From positions 868,001 to 932,000 of the forward strand of contig LUGG01000007.1 of NCBI GenBank assembly GCA_001683735.1: 64,000 nt of DNA. Reading direction: 5' to 3'. The position numbers and the translations under genes were made by a program. The notes beneath the pieces are model-generated. The model was given only the letters and a program-made list of their open reading frames with translations. It did not search any database and had not been told where the DNA came from. This document shows positions 11,917 to 24,400 of the stretch, in pieces (position 1 is the first letter of the stretch; every line of letters begins with the position of its first letter). This stretch comes from Grifola frondosa. Taxonomy: Eukaryota > Basidiomycota > Agaricomycetes > Polyporales > Grifolaceae.

Positions 11917-14626
11917 ATGAGTACGGAGTAAGTTCATTGTGGCTCCCTCACAGTGGCACCGGCAACTCATAATAGTGACCTTCGGCATGCCAGCAATAAT
12001 CCAGAAGAAGAAGGCGAAAAGGGGAAGTCGCAAATGATGCAAACGGTTCAGCCAAGTACGACGCGTCCAAAACGCGGCTTGACGACAGTTGGTCGGCAAT
12101 CGTCCAAGAGCGCGGCTGGAAAGGCGAAGGCGAAGCGAAAGCGGAGATTGGGGAAGCTTGCGCAGTTCTTGGATTTGCCGATAGATGTGTTTCTCGAGGT
12201 AGTTACAACGCTATAATTCTCGAACCTTGGACGTTACGACTGACCCCCCGCGCAGATCGCTGCGCAAGCGCACCCTCTCGACCTGCTGCATCTCGCTCGT
12301 GTTTCTAAATGGTTCCGGGGTATATTCCTGAACAGGCGAAATCGTGCTGTATGGGTCCGCTCCCTGCAGAACGTTCCCGGGTTGCCAGATTGTCCTTCGA
12401 TTTTGACCGAACCGCGATATGCTGCGCTGATGTTCACGACCAACTGCTTCGTGCGTATATTCCCGACTGCTTTGCCATCGATATCAGCTCTAATTCCTGT
12501 ACCAGAGTTGTGGGGGCTTGGCACTATCCCCGAAGATGACTTTTTATGCACTGGGTGTGAGGCTTTGCGGTACCTGTGGCTATCATCAGTGAGTATCCTC
12601 GCATGCTCAAACAATCCTGCATCGCCTACTGATGTTCACTACGTTTGATGTCATAAAGCAAAACGTACGGAAGTTTATTACTGAAAGATCACGGTGTACC
12701 TGAGGAATTGAATGAGAGCATCTTGGAGCTATTGCCTTGCTGCCAGGTGAATTCAACACAACGTCTTTCAGATAAGCCTTGGCTAATGTTATTGTTGTAC
12801 TTGAAGGGCTTCACATGGTCTGCGACGGAGAATGCGGTATACTCCCGAGCGGAATTTGCACAAGTGCTCGAGCGCTATCGGCAATTAGAATCGGACCCAG
12901 CTGCTCATCAGGCGTTCGTGGAAGAACGCAAGGCCTTCGTCCTTGAGATGCATACGGTGAGTGATGGGCTGGCGTAGGTATCCCGAGTGATTTTTGTGAC
13001 GTTCACGTTTGATTTCGACACTAGTTCAACAACAAGGCTATGATATGGGCATATACGATGACCACCCAAAGGAGAGAAGACGCACGCAAGGCAACAGAAA
13101 GTCGAGAGAAAAGGTGAGCTTTGTGATACATTGTTGCTCAAATTTCTGTTTTGATAACAAATCGGAAGCATCATGCTGCAACTAAAAGCACTGGGGTATT
13201 TGGAATGCGAAATGCCACGCGATGACAAGGCATGGCGGAAATTGGTAGAGCAACCTAGAGAGCTGACCCCTCGAAGTAAGCCTACAAGTCCTCGCATTGG
13301 CCGTCATTAACACACTTTATTAGTTTGGGAGCGTATTCGTCCGTTGCTTGAGGCCATCATACAAGACCAAGACCAAGAGCATATTCGTCTGGATCGAAAT
13401 GTCTATAAGCGCACCGTGGAGGCTCGGAAGTTCTTCATCGATCTAGTGATGGCACCTGTAGAAGGCGAGGACATAGCGAATTCCACGATGCCCAATTTGA
13501 TCGATGCCTGCAAGCTTCCGACCATGGCGGCGCTCATCAACGAAAACGCGGCAAATGTTCCGATCACGAAAGAACGGTTCCTGACTGTGATAGATGGCGT
13601 GAAAAGGGACGTTAGGGTTTTCAAGATACAAGTGAAGCGCGATCTGACGACGATGCTGGAAAACACGTCCGCGATCCCAGCTGACCTGCTCCCGCAATTT
13701 TTGTTCACCGACGAGCTGCTGCAGTTGGACATTATGCTTGGAAGGCCTTCGTCTCTGTTTTATTGTCTTCGTTGTTCAACGGAATTGAATGCGACTCCGA
13801 TGGGTTATCCTGAAATATACGATCATTGGAGAAGAACGCATGACTGTTGTTCTTGGTTCGATAAAGTCTCGCTTGTTCCGGATAATGCCGCGCCACAGAT
13901 TGCGACCTGCAGGAGCTGGATAGCCACCGGAGAAGCAATGATGAAAGCGCTGAAATTGGGCCCCAATGAAGTACACCTCATGGCTTTGGACGAATTAGTT
14001 CGTGCTGGGAGATTGGTCTGCACGTGCGACAACCCTGCAATAATGAAGGAGGGAGGCATGAAGAATTGGGGATTTTTAGTGAGAGTGTTTCCTGTCTCAG
14101 ATAACAACAACTTGCTCATGTAAGAATAGGTGGCTCACGTCGCTGACGAGAACCAATGGTATCAGCAAGCGTGCACAACAATGTTTGTGATCTTTTCATC
14201 TCTTTTGGTTGGTACAAGTGGCTTACCTATCATAAAGGAACCCCAGTTTGGATGATCAAACGTTGGTGTTGCGCAACGACCACGACTTGACAATGGACAG
14301 ACCATGCATCCAAATCTTGTCCTCCGCCCAGGCCAGAGCGCGTCGCCGCGAGGAACTCGTAGTGGACAAATGGACGCTGACCGCGCTGAACACTATCATG
14401 AATAGAGAAAACACTATCGCTTGTGGCATATGCTTCCGTATCACGGGCTCAAATGAGCAGTACCTGGACCAATGCGAATTTGAGCCAGACGTACAATGCG
14501 TTATTCACCACGTGAAAACCAAGTGAGTATATCCTTTTCAAATCCTCAGATGATGAAATGACATACCTGCTCAATAGACATCTCCAAATGCTGAGCGTGA
14601 ACGACATTATCGAAATCGAAGACTGA
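11917..14626 (+). CDS. F-box protein B with two C2H2-like zinc motifs
   Basis: Paralog of gene A and of gene C. I place the start at 11917 because ATG AGT ACG GA followed by a GTAAGT donor joins in phase to an exon beginning TGACCTTCGG. An N-terminal Lys/Arg-rich stretch (KAKAKRKRRLGK) precedes the F-box (FLDLPIDVFLE, intron, AHPLDLLHLARVSKWFRGIF). Then come FLCTGCEALR, a helical section (RAEFAQVLERYRQLES), and the large exon at 13322-14080 with C-x2-C-x16-H-x4-H (CLRC...YDHWRRTH) and the CTCDNP turn. The last exons read VLRNDHDL, CGIC...HHVKTK and HLQMLSVNDIIEIED to a TGA at 14624. All joins are in phase and no frameshift is needed. Predicted role: substrate receptor of an SCF E3 ligase, target unknown. 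Confidence 0.8.
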
Positions 14627-15393
14627 TACTGAAGGAGTGTTTCCGTGTGAGAACAGTTCAGAATGCTCTAAATGGTATAGAGCTCAATAGGGGTAGTTAA
14701 AGGCGGCTGCAATGGAAAGTGTATCATCGTTGACATACGAGAAGTGAGAGCCACTGTCCCCATTCACTCGAACCCATTGGCATTCATGATTGCAACGGTA
14801 AGCTATTTCAGAGATTGGGTTTGTAGCATTTTAAAGCCACAAAGATGTTAAAAACGGGGAAGGGGGCCTTGAGGGAGTGTATGAAGATGTAGGACGTTAA
14901 AGTGGACGTTGAGCGGCGATTGTGGCGTTCCTTAACAGTTGAGTGACTGTGACGGCTCGACGCGTCATGTCACGATTGTGACCAGCCCACAAAGCTGTGG
15001 CAAGCTGTGGTTCAACGCGGGCCCTGACCACACCATGCAGTTGAACTCGTTGCTTAGCACTGTCGGATCTTCGGTCTACAAACCGACCTTAAGCCAGGCT
15101 TGGGCGAGGCAGTCAAACGCATATGCTGAGTTTTTAATCCTATCCATTGATCTTGGAAACGATTCTGTCAGGCCACACGCCTTGCTTCTCCGGCATGTTT
15201 AAGTTGAGAGGCGCGCTATGACACAAGGTTCAAGCATCAGCCACACTTTGGGTCATTCAAGTGTCAGATGCCACTAACACGTGTTGGGTAAGAACTTATA
15301 GTCTTGTACCTTGCACCTGTACCCCGTCTAACGTCCCACCGCAGCTATTACTATTATCTCAGCTGAAAACACAGTGTCTCTTCCAGGCGAAAT
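14627..15393. other. Intergenic region between F-box genes B and C
   Basis: About 770 bases with no supported gene. It contains a CACGTG at 15278-15283, 111 bases before the gene C start, echoing the E-boxes upstream of A and B. The frame starting near 15261 has only a GTG and is not a credible start. Confidence 0.45.
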
Positions 15394-17919
15394 ATGAATC
15401 CCCAAAGTGCGCGAGACCAGACAGACATCCCCCACAAATTCTACAACACCCACCCGGCGATTCATCGTCTGGTACCGGAAGCGTTGCTGAGTCATGCAAC
15501 TGTGTCTCGAGAAAGGGATCAATAAAGTCTACAGGCACCAAGGAGAAGCCCCTACGGCGATCTAGAAAGCTTGCGCATCTGTTAAACTTGCCAATGGATG
15601 TCTTCCTGGAGGTTTTTTCCCTATTCTTTACGTCGTGAACGATTGTCCATTTACCATTGCTTCCAGATGGCTTCCCATCTGCATCCCCTAGATATTTTGC
15701 ATCTCTGCCGAGTCTCGAAGTGGTTTCGTGCCATATTCTTGAATAAGCGCCACAGGTTCGTGTGGGTTTCAGCCATACGCAAGGTATCCTATCTCCCCGA
15801 TTGTCCTCCATGTCTGAGCGAGCCACGGTTTGTTGCTGTTGTATTTGGTCGCCACTGCTTCGTGCGTAGCTCATATTTTCTTTGGTCATTACATTCTCTC
15901 CAATTAAATTGATACTAGGGGTGTGGAATCGGGAAGTCCACTGAGGCGCGGTATGTTTTGGGGCTCAGATATTGCCGAGGCTGCCTATCTGCAAGGTGGA
16001 TTTCATACGCATCACAGTTTGTCAGCTGCTTACTTTGAACATATCTACCTAGCACGGCGTCGAGTGTATTGCTTACAAGGTCGCTTCCGACAGCCACACG
16101 TGAAATTATTCTGACTTTACTACCTCATGAGGCAACATTTTCCATTTTTAGTGCTTCTCTCACTCACTCTTTCATCAGGCTGGCTTTGAACACCTTCGTT
16201 CTTTCTCTATCGCTGAGTTTAATGCGGTTCTTATGTGTTATCATCTTTCGGAACAAGATGCAAGTTCTCGAGAGTCTTTCATAAATGAACGCAAAGTTAT
16301 TGCCTCACAGATGAAACAAGTAAGTCATATATTCGGTCGAATTTACGCAGATGCAGATCGGTATCCAGTTTGACTCAGACATGCGGTCATGGGACGCGGC
16401 AACGCAGGAACTGAAATTTGCCGAACGCCGTCGAGCTGCAGCGAACCGCAGAGCAAGGTGTGTCCAATAACTCCGCTACTGCAATCATCACTGACGTTCA
16501 TGGCTCCAAGCATCGAGGCTAATCTTAAGAAGCTGGGATATTCTCGTCAAGAATTCCCGCACCGGGATAAGCTGTGGAAGAAATTAGTCAACCAATCAAA
16601 GGAGCTCACGCCGCGAAGTGAGTTGGCACTTGAACAACCTCAATCGTTATCATTAACGTAACGTAGTTTGGGATCGTATCCGTCCGCTTCTCGAAGCTAA
16701 AATTCAAGCACAGAGAGACCAGGAGATGGACAAATACATATCCCTCCGTCGCGCTAAGATCCAAAACCACTACCGGACTTTGCCTATGATCATAGATCCC
16801 AGTAACTCAGCCATAGTCCCAAACGAGACTGATTTCCTTTTGCTGCCTTCTATCAGTACCTTCACCAGCAGAAATCAAGTTTATCTGGCAAGCACGCATG
16901 ATCGCTTTATGGCCTATCATGACTCCATCATGAAAGACATTGCACAATTCAGGCTAACGGTCAAACGCGATCTGGTCGCGATACTTCGGGCAGATCCATT
17001 ATTTGGGCGTGAAGAACATCCGGAGTCTGAGCTCGATGCCGTGCTGAGCAGGCCGTCCTCACTCTTTGGGTGTTTCCTCTGTATCAATAACTTCGGGATG
17101 TCAACCGTGGGATATCCTGCGATCTACCACCACTGGATGATAGCGCATTCAGACCGTTCTTGGTCTGCAGAAGTTTCGTTGTCTCCGGAAAATCCCATCT
17201 CGCATATCTTTACCCAATCCACCAGTGCAAACACGATGGTGAAAGCGCTGCATCTTCCCGAAGATACAAGTATCATTGTATTGGATGATATGGTGCGGAC
17301 TGGGAGGCTAGCTTGCCAATGTGGCGACCCCCTGTTGCCACCGGCCAGCAGTTGGTCTTGGGGCGGCTTGGTAAGTAGCAGGGTCCTGCTAGTGCTGAAT
17401 GACTGCGTTGACGTATGATTGACAGGTTGCCCACATTACAACGGAGAATCTATGGTATCAAAATATGCTTGAGGGAATGTCCGTATTTTCTCCTCACATT
17501 ACATTAAATTCATCCTCACACTTGCTCTCAAGGGACTCTGACAGAGGCGCAGCGCTGATTCTGCACAACGACCATGACTTGAATAGCGACTCCCCGTGCA
17601 TTAAAGTGCTACACGGCGGCGAAGCAAAGGCCAACTCCCACACCGAGCATGAACAGACGATGTTCTACAGCGCCGTGACGCATGTAATATCAGGTATGAA
17701 GACACCTGGCTGTGGCATATGTCTTCGCATGATTGAGCCTGGTCTGCAACTCGATCCAATGTACAAGCCGTACTTGACGCGGGACGCGCATGCCATTGCA
17801 CATCACATGCAGGCGAAGTAAGTAGAGTCTCCATTAGGTTTCTGTGACTGATTGGACATTGTTTCAGACATCTCAAAGACCTCGGGTCGGTGTTAGAGAA
17901 TCTCGTGTTCCTCGATTAA
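15394..17919 (+). CDS. F-box protein C with two C2H2-like zinc motifs
   Basis: Third paralog. Start at 15394 (MNPQSARDQTD...) joins over a 56-base intron to STGTKEKPLRRSRKLAHL, then the F-box (LLNLPMDVFLE, intron, HLHPLDILHLCRVSKWFRAIF). Next is a GCGIGKST...RYCRGC exon equivalent to the A exon ACGVGRSN...RFCSAC. The large exon (16667-17371) has C-x2-C-x16-H-x4-H (CFLC...YHHWMIAH) and CQCGDP. The last exons have HNDHDL, CGICLRM, HHMQAK and HLKDLGSVLENLVFLD, with TAA at 17917. The region around 16090-16400 (between the CxxC exon and LKKLGYS) is hard to splice and the middle of this copy may be damaged or have unusual introns. Converges on NUDT21. Confidence 0.75.
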
Positions 17920-18264
17920 GAGCGTTCATTGCCCGCGCGATGGAACTAACCCGATTAATTGCGGCCTGTCTTTGTTTTGTCACTTCACGACTGATACTTC
18001 GATTGAATATGAAGTTGTAACCATTATTGTCGCACTTTTGTATATTCCACCTGATGATGTATCTTTACCATGTTCAGCGGCATATGTTTTCTTCGTACAC
18101 AATATTTATACACACTCCAAGCCGATAGGTTCAACATGAGGGCAATCGACAAGATGAATGGCAATTATGAGACAATCTGCAACAGCGGACGACATAACAT
18201 AAACGAACAGGATGTATGCGACAGAGGCAAGCTATGGATGCAACAGGGTGAATCCTACCGAGTA

Positions 18265-19371
18265 TCACTGGTAGATGAAGTTGTAACTATTGGGATCAAT
18301 CAACGAATTGCGAGATGAGCGCCACAAATTTGACCACATACCGAGACAGAAGGTGGGGAATAGCCGAGAGCTGTGGCCCGTACCTGAACACAGGATAAGT
18401 ATGAAGAAAATCGTTCGATAAATTACGAACCGTGCGGCATTGTCGACAACTCAAAGAGGGGGATAGCGAGAAGCTTCATGTTCTTAGGGACGGCGAGAAC
18501 CTCTGCGATAACAACAGGTAAGTATGAGTACAAGCAGACGAAACACTGTGCTCGAGTGTTCGGAGCCTGCCGCCGTCGTGAAATTAGTGAGAAGTTTGAA
18601 AACGCACTTCGCTCGGGCATTTGTACAAGGAAGAGCTTTTTGCACTCTTTTGGCTTAGTGATGTGCGCCGGAATAAACGGGTACTGGATATTGCATCGAG
18701 AGTTACGTACACAGGTAATACACAGAGTCATCGTGGGTTCTACAACAGCAATCCAAAAGGAAGATAGATCACGCACCATGAACGTCTCAAAGTTGGGCCT
18801 CCACCACTGCGCCAAGCAGTCGCCGATCTCCCATTCGTTGTCGACACCATGCGAGGAGTTGAATTGACGGGAATCAGTTGGCGGTGCAAGACGCTCGTCA
18901 AGGCGGCGCTTAAGCCCTTCGATCTCGTCTTCGCCTGGTTTCAAATAGTCACCCGGTCTGCGCGCACCCGTGTGTGGATCCCATCAGGGGGTACATAAGC
19001 ACATCACGTAAAGCCAGCACGTACAACTTGAAGAAAGCATTTGCAAATTTGCAGCATGAGGATGTGCGGATGTCCGTGGTCGTGTACAACGAGAATGCCC
19101 TCCACCGTTCGCCGCATGCCGAAGTCTTCATAGTTATTTTGGAGTCGCTGGAGCCGCGCAGACACAGAAGGATCTTCCTCGGGTTGCGCCTCTTTCGTAC
19201 TGTTTCACATAAAGTATGGAGTCTCGATGAGCATCTAGGATATACTGCACACTTCGCAGAGACCCACCTGAAGGTGAAGTTGGAGAGAGGATACCTGGTG
19301 TGTACACAATAAATGCGCGCCAGATTGTTTGAAAATACAAAACCAACGCACAGTGCTATAGTGTTTGACAT
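18265..19371 (-). CDS. NUDT21: Cleavage factor Im 25 kDa subunit (CFIm25), Nudix-fold; two apparent indels
   Basis: Nuclear mRNA 3'-end processing factor that binds UGUA elements upstream of poly(A) sites. It uses a Nudix fold that has lost hydrolase activity. Exons: MSNTIAL / YPLSNFTF / TKEAQPEEDPSVSARLQ...FGMRRTVEGILVVHDHGHPHI / LPGDYLKPGEDEIEGLKRRL...WWRPNFETFM / YPFIPAHITKPKECKKLFLVQ / VLAVPKNMKLLAIPLFEL / YGPQLSAIPHLLSR / YNFIYQ. The order and motifs match the human protein closely (WWRPNFE, PAHITKPKE, KKLFLVQ, LLSR-NFIY). Two single-base problems occur: an extra base at 19045-19050 (should read QIANAFFKL) and a missing base near 18447 (should read LFELYDNAAR). As printed the ORF is broken, yet everything after both points is conserved, so assembly error is likely. 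Confidence 0.92.
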
Positions 19372-20031
19372 CCTGATGGGTGATGTTGAGCTACACGGTC
19401 TAAAATGGTGATCCGTAGAAGAGGAAGATGGTGGTGGTAAGAGAGTCCGTGTCCGAGATCTTCGTGTGACCATGATCGCGGCGTGTCACGAACTGTCACG
19501 AATAAGTTGTCACGCTCTTGAATCATACTAAACTCAGGCAAGTTAAATTCTTCTTGATCTTCATCCAAAGAAAATCGTCTTTGAACTGCAAAAATACTGA
19601 AAAATTCTGTATCTATGTCTGTTGCCCGGCTAGTGACTAAGGATGTAATGCGTCGCAAGGCGGTAGAATGCGTGCCACGGAATCACTGAACACTAGCCTA
19701 TTCAGCAGATTCACACATCACACCTGCGCAATCGGCTGTTGGCCACGAAACCTGAGTGCAAGGCAGGGCCAACCTCCTAGATGACCGTTGACTTGGCCAT
19801 CAACATCATTAAGTCGCCACTGACCGACGGCATCGGTGTCGTACCACACATGGGCATGCCGCCCGCCTCAAGCTTCCTCTCGGGTAAGCGAAATTGCATA
19901 ATTTCTCCCGGATGCGGTGGATGATTTGTGTTGGCCTGTTCCCCAGTATAAAGGATGCTGTTAAAGACCACGTCAATGAACCAGTACTCCGACCTCCCTG
20001 GATTGAACGTCCAGCACATCGATAGTCTACT
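19372..20031. other. Intergenic region upstream of NUDT21 and hydrolase 1
   Basis: Divergent promoter region of about 660 bases. A 100-codon minus-strand frame crosses it (19356-19658) but overlaps the NUDT21 first exon in another frame and has no recognisable domain. I see nothing else to support. Confidence 0.4.
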
Positions 20032-21166
20032 ATGGACGCAGTTGCTGTGAACAACGATACGGACATCCAGACTATTCTTCATCCTAGTGAGTTGGCATCG
20101 TTGGTGAACTGGGACACATTAAACATAAATGTATCTCATTTCATTTACCTTTTCAGCTATCAATGCCTTCCTGCCTCTTCTGGAGAAGCATCGCAACGAG
20201 ATCAGGAGCATAGAATATAACACATTCAAGTACGGCAGCACTGATAGACATCAAGTATGTTATTAGTCCTTTTTTCTGTAGAAATTTTCCGATCACATTC
20301 TACTCTTCGCAGCTTGATGTATACTATCCTCCTGCCGGAAGCATCCTGAATAAGAGGGTGCCTATTTTGTTCTTCGTTTATGGTGGTGGCTTCGTAGCTG
20401 GAGAGCGGTCTTTTTCACCCCCAATGGATCTCGGCTATGGCAATGTCGCAGCGTACTTCGCCAAGCGTGGGTAATATACATCCTAGTTCGACCTTCGCGA
20501 TGCCTTTTCGCTGATTAACGCTGCGCCTACACTTGTAGATTGGTCACAATAATTCCTGACTATCGCCTCGTGCCACACACAAAGTTTCCTGGGCCGGCTG
20601 AAGACGTGAGAGATGCCATTGGCTGGGTAGTGCACAATATCGATGAGGTCATGCGAGGTCATGACCTTCAGGCAGACACCAAGTCTATGTTTGTGACGGG
20701 CCACTCCGCAGGGTCATGCCATATCATGACCATGTTACTCGTCCCAGGGCTCCTCCCACAGGACCTCCGTGCTCGCATCCGCGGTATCATCCCCAAGGGT
20801 GGCGCGTTCAAGTTTCAACATGATAATCCACATCACTACCCGGCCACGCTCGCCAAATACTATGGCAATGCGCAAGATATCTTCGACAAGATGCCAGTGA
20901 CGCTGCTCCGCCGTGCCCCGGGCGAGGTCATGGAAGAATTTCCGGACTACTTGATTATGGTTAGCGAGCGGGAGGGAGTCGCCTTGAGGGAGGGGTTGGA
21001 TGAGATTCTTGCAGTGCTCAACCATAGACTGAACAGAGACGAGAAAATATCGGTGATGAAAGGGCATAACCATATCAGTCCGCATTGGGCCCTCTGGACG
21101 GGCGAGGGAGAGGAATGGGCAGAAGAAGTCGAGCAGTGGGTCAAGGCAAGGTTCTACTCACTCTGA
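20032..21166 (+). CDS. Alpha/beta-hydrolase (HSL/formamidase-like), copy 1
   Basis: Cytosolic-type esterase or amidase fold enzyme; no signal peptide. Four exons join in phase from MDAVAVNNDTD (20032) through TINAFLPLLEKHRNEIR, LDVYYPPAG and LVTIIPDYRLVPHTKFPGPAEDV. Motifs: oxyanion loop YGGGF (in FFVYGGGFVAGE), nucleophile elbow GHSAG, and a C-terminal His in KGHNHISPHWALW. The position where family members normally have the acid Asp reads SEREGVAL, with Glu where copy 2 has SENDPGAL. The sequence resembles small fungal hydrolases related to kynurenine formamidase and prenylcysteine esterase, but the substrate cannot be inferred. Its paralog is at 27255-28401 on the other strand with the RhoGEF gene between them. 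Confidence 0.88.
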
Positions 21167-21431
21167 GAGGCTTGTAGTTCGTCTGTGCATAGCTCACGTA
21201 TTGTATCGTCAAGTGGCAATCGTGTACAAGATGGACAGAAGTATGAGATTAGTTAGAGAGATTATGCGACATAGCTCTTTTAAAACTACTAGAATAAGAG
21301 GACTCTATTTGGGTGCTACAGTGATGAAAGGAAAAATGGAGGGATATCTAGGCCAACCGAGATGCGGGGATACAGACAAAGTTATAGATACAGCTAAGGA
21401 TTATCAGTGTTACATTACGACACTTAACGAG

Positions 21432-24400
21432 TTATGGATCACGTAAACGAGGTGTCCTGTTGTCCATGCGGATGCCGTGACCGGATGCGGACTTCTGACA
21501 TAATGGCCTCGTAGCATTATTGGACCCACGCGACGGAAGAACCAAACGTTGAGGCTCAAGTAGAGAAAGTGGCACATCTTGTCTCTGCATCTCGCGGAGG
21601 ACTTGTTGAAAGCGCAGTGACCACCACCCTCGCTCTTCTCGCTCCTGCTGGGTAGTATCGCTTGCTTGTCCCATCGAAACCTCCGCGATCTGAATGGACG
21701 GACTCTTAGGCAACGGTAGACCTGAAGACAATATGGCCATGACGGATTGACGAGTATCAAGCTCCAGGTCTACGTTGGGCCCGTGCGCGAGATAGCTACC
21801 AGAGTGTGAGGGGAATGATAACGAGCGAAGCGTGTAGTAACGGCATTTGTTCAATGCATCTAGCCAGCGTTGTCGAACGTCTTCTTCGGCGGCCACAGGG
21901 AACGACAGCGAGAGCTGGATCACCGGAGCATCTTCTGGAATTACTCCTGTATCTAGCTCGTCGATGCCGACAGGGAGTAGATCAAGGGTTACACCGTGAT
22001 CTGCACTTTCTGTTAAATAGGGATAATGCATATGATACGAATGAGCTCACCAGAAGCCTGCTTACGCTCTGTTACATCAAGGATCCTTGACAAACCAGAG
22101 CGATTGAGCAAATGCCACGATTCGTTGCTATTTCTAGGTGTGCCCCGATTGCCCCTGACTACCGGAGATGAGGCCAGAACAACCAGATCCGTAAAAACGA
22201 GAACTTGAAGAATTTCAGGCTCGCAGAGACGATTCCCAGCCGAAGCGGAGTGCCGGTCTCCCTGCCTGCTATCTGACAAATTTCTATCGGGGGAGAATGG
22301 GGCGAGAGCGCGACCACTAGTCGCTACAAATTTATCAGAAGTCGGTGTCGCAGGTATAGACGCACTCGAAGAAGATGTGGTGTCGTATGATCGCATAGAC
22401 AATATAGAAGACGCAGATGAGCTGATAGATCCCGATCGTGTTCTGCGAACGCCCCAGTCGCGGATCGCAGTTGCGAGTTTGGATACACGTTGAGGTTCTC
22501 CAGCAATCTTCGGTGTGGAAGACATTGACCCGGATTTTAGACGTTCCTCATTGGTTAGCGTGACATGCAGCGGACCATGGTAAAGGAGTCTCCGAGCCCG
22601 TCTGGCCAGTGGCACAGAATGTGGAATGCCTTCGATACGGGATGCAATATCTTTCACAAACTCGTACTCCTCCTCTCGCACTTTGACTTCTTCCATGACT
22701 TTGATCATGATTCGCGTCGAATGCAGCAAGGAGATCGTCGACAGATGATCCGCATGGTCCTGCCTTGTGAAATCCAATAGTCGCTGCGGGATTACATTTT
22801 GAGTAGATTTCGTGAGGAACGAGATGGACATTACTTTACCTGGAAAATATCAGTATACTTGGATAGCCTGACGACTGGTTCCTCCAGAAGATGCTCTAAT
22901 CTTGAGCCATCGTTTTGCACGTCCCGCTCTTTCATGCGAAGATATTCTCCAAACTCGCCGTTATCATCACTGAGGTAGTCCACAATCGTATCCTTGACCT
23001 CGTCCAATCTGACTATGTAGGGCTGGTAGACTTCCAGTCTCGGGATGAAAGCGCGTAGAGTTTCCGCCAACCGTTCCACAATTGCGCCTGTCCGCCATAT
23101 GCCAGCAACGGTCTTCAAAGAACGAGCGATCGATCCATGCAGGTTCACGATATCCTCCAACCAGTCGAACAGCTTCGACACTTCAGTCGGAACACCAGGT
23201 AACCAAGTCTTGCTGTCGCGGCTCCGTAGAGGGAGAATGAAGAGCTTCACGATGCTGCGCAAGTGTCTCACAAACTCTTGCTCAGATATAAACAATTCGT
23301 AGATCAGCTCTTGGCGCTGCATCTCCACTGGCCCGTAATGTGAACGGAGAGTGTTGTAGATAGACGGCTGAAGCGTGGAACGCCAGGAAGTTCCGGCTGT
23401 ATCCGGATCGGTGTCATTTATGTCCTCATCGTAAATAGAAGGGGTGCTTGCACTCGAGGATACCGATAACGAATCAAGCGACCGTTTTGGCCGAAGGATT
23501 TCGCGATCACCATGACCTTGCTGGCTGACGTAGGACCGCTGCCTGTCTATAGCGGGAGAATATCTATCAGGATTACTGCGTCCTTCCGCACCGCGGCTCC
23601 TAGCATATCCGCCTTTTACGGTCAATGTCTTGAACAATGCTGCGGCGCCCTTACTCAGTTCTTTGCTGCTTCGCGTTTGTTCTGACCACCGGCCACCATC
23701 CATTAAAGAGGAATCACTATCGACACGAGTGAGTCCTATCTCCAAGGACGAGATGCTATCGGCGGCGACTATAGGGGGTCGTTTACAGGCTACCTCTTCT
23801 TCCGGTGTGACATTTCCCCCATACGAAAGGGAGGCGGGAATACCGAAGGCTTCTCGCTCCGCCGCAGTGTCATCGTACCTCGAAATATCCATAAGATCGT
23901 GCGAGACGTTGCTGTGAATGTCATTGCACCGATCTTGCGATATAGGGGATGCACACTGAATCGTGGACCGCGTATTGAACAATGATGTTCTCGAATTGCA
24001 GGGGGACTTGTCCTGGGTGGACGTTGTTCGTAGATCTATGCTACCCCGGCCTGTGCCATGCCGAGGTTCTGGCGATAACGTGGCTCTTAGAGAGCGAGGG
24101 GATGTTGATAAATGTCGATCCCATAATGCGCGAGGAGACGGAACAGAGGGAGAAAGATGGCTTCGGCTCGTAGATTCTGTGTTGCTAGATTGACGAGACT
24201 TTTGGAGAGATCGACTTGAGGAGGGCGAGCGTGTCGAATGCATCACAGACTGACGTCGATTTCGCAAAGACGATGCGGATTGTTGCTCCAGTTCCTCGAT
24301 AAACGAGTCCCCATCAGACAGAATCTCTTCACACGAGAATTGTTCCTCCAGTATCGTCGGATGAACAATATCATTCGCTCTGTCTTGGAAATCACCCGAA

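Noticed and set aside
19356..19658. 100-codon minus-strand ORF upstream of NUDT21
   Set aside because: It overlaps the NUDT21 first exon in a different frame, and the true start (MSNTIAL) splices well without it.
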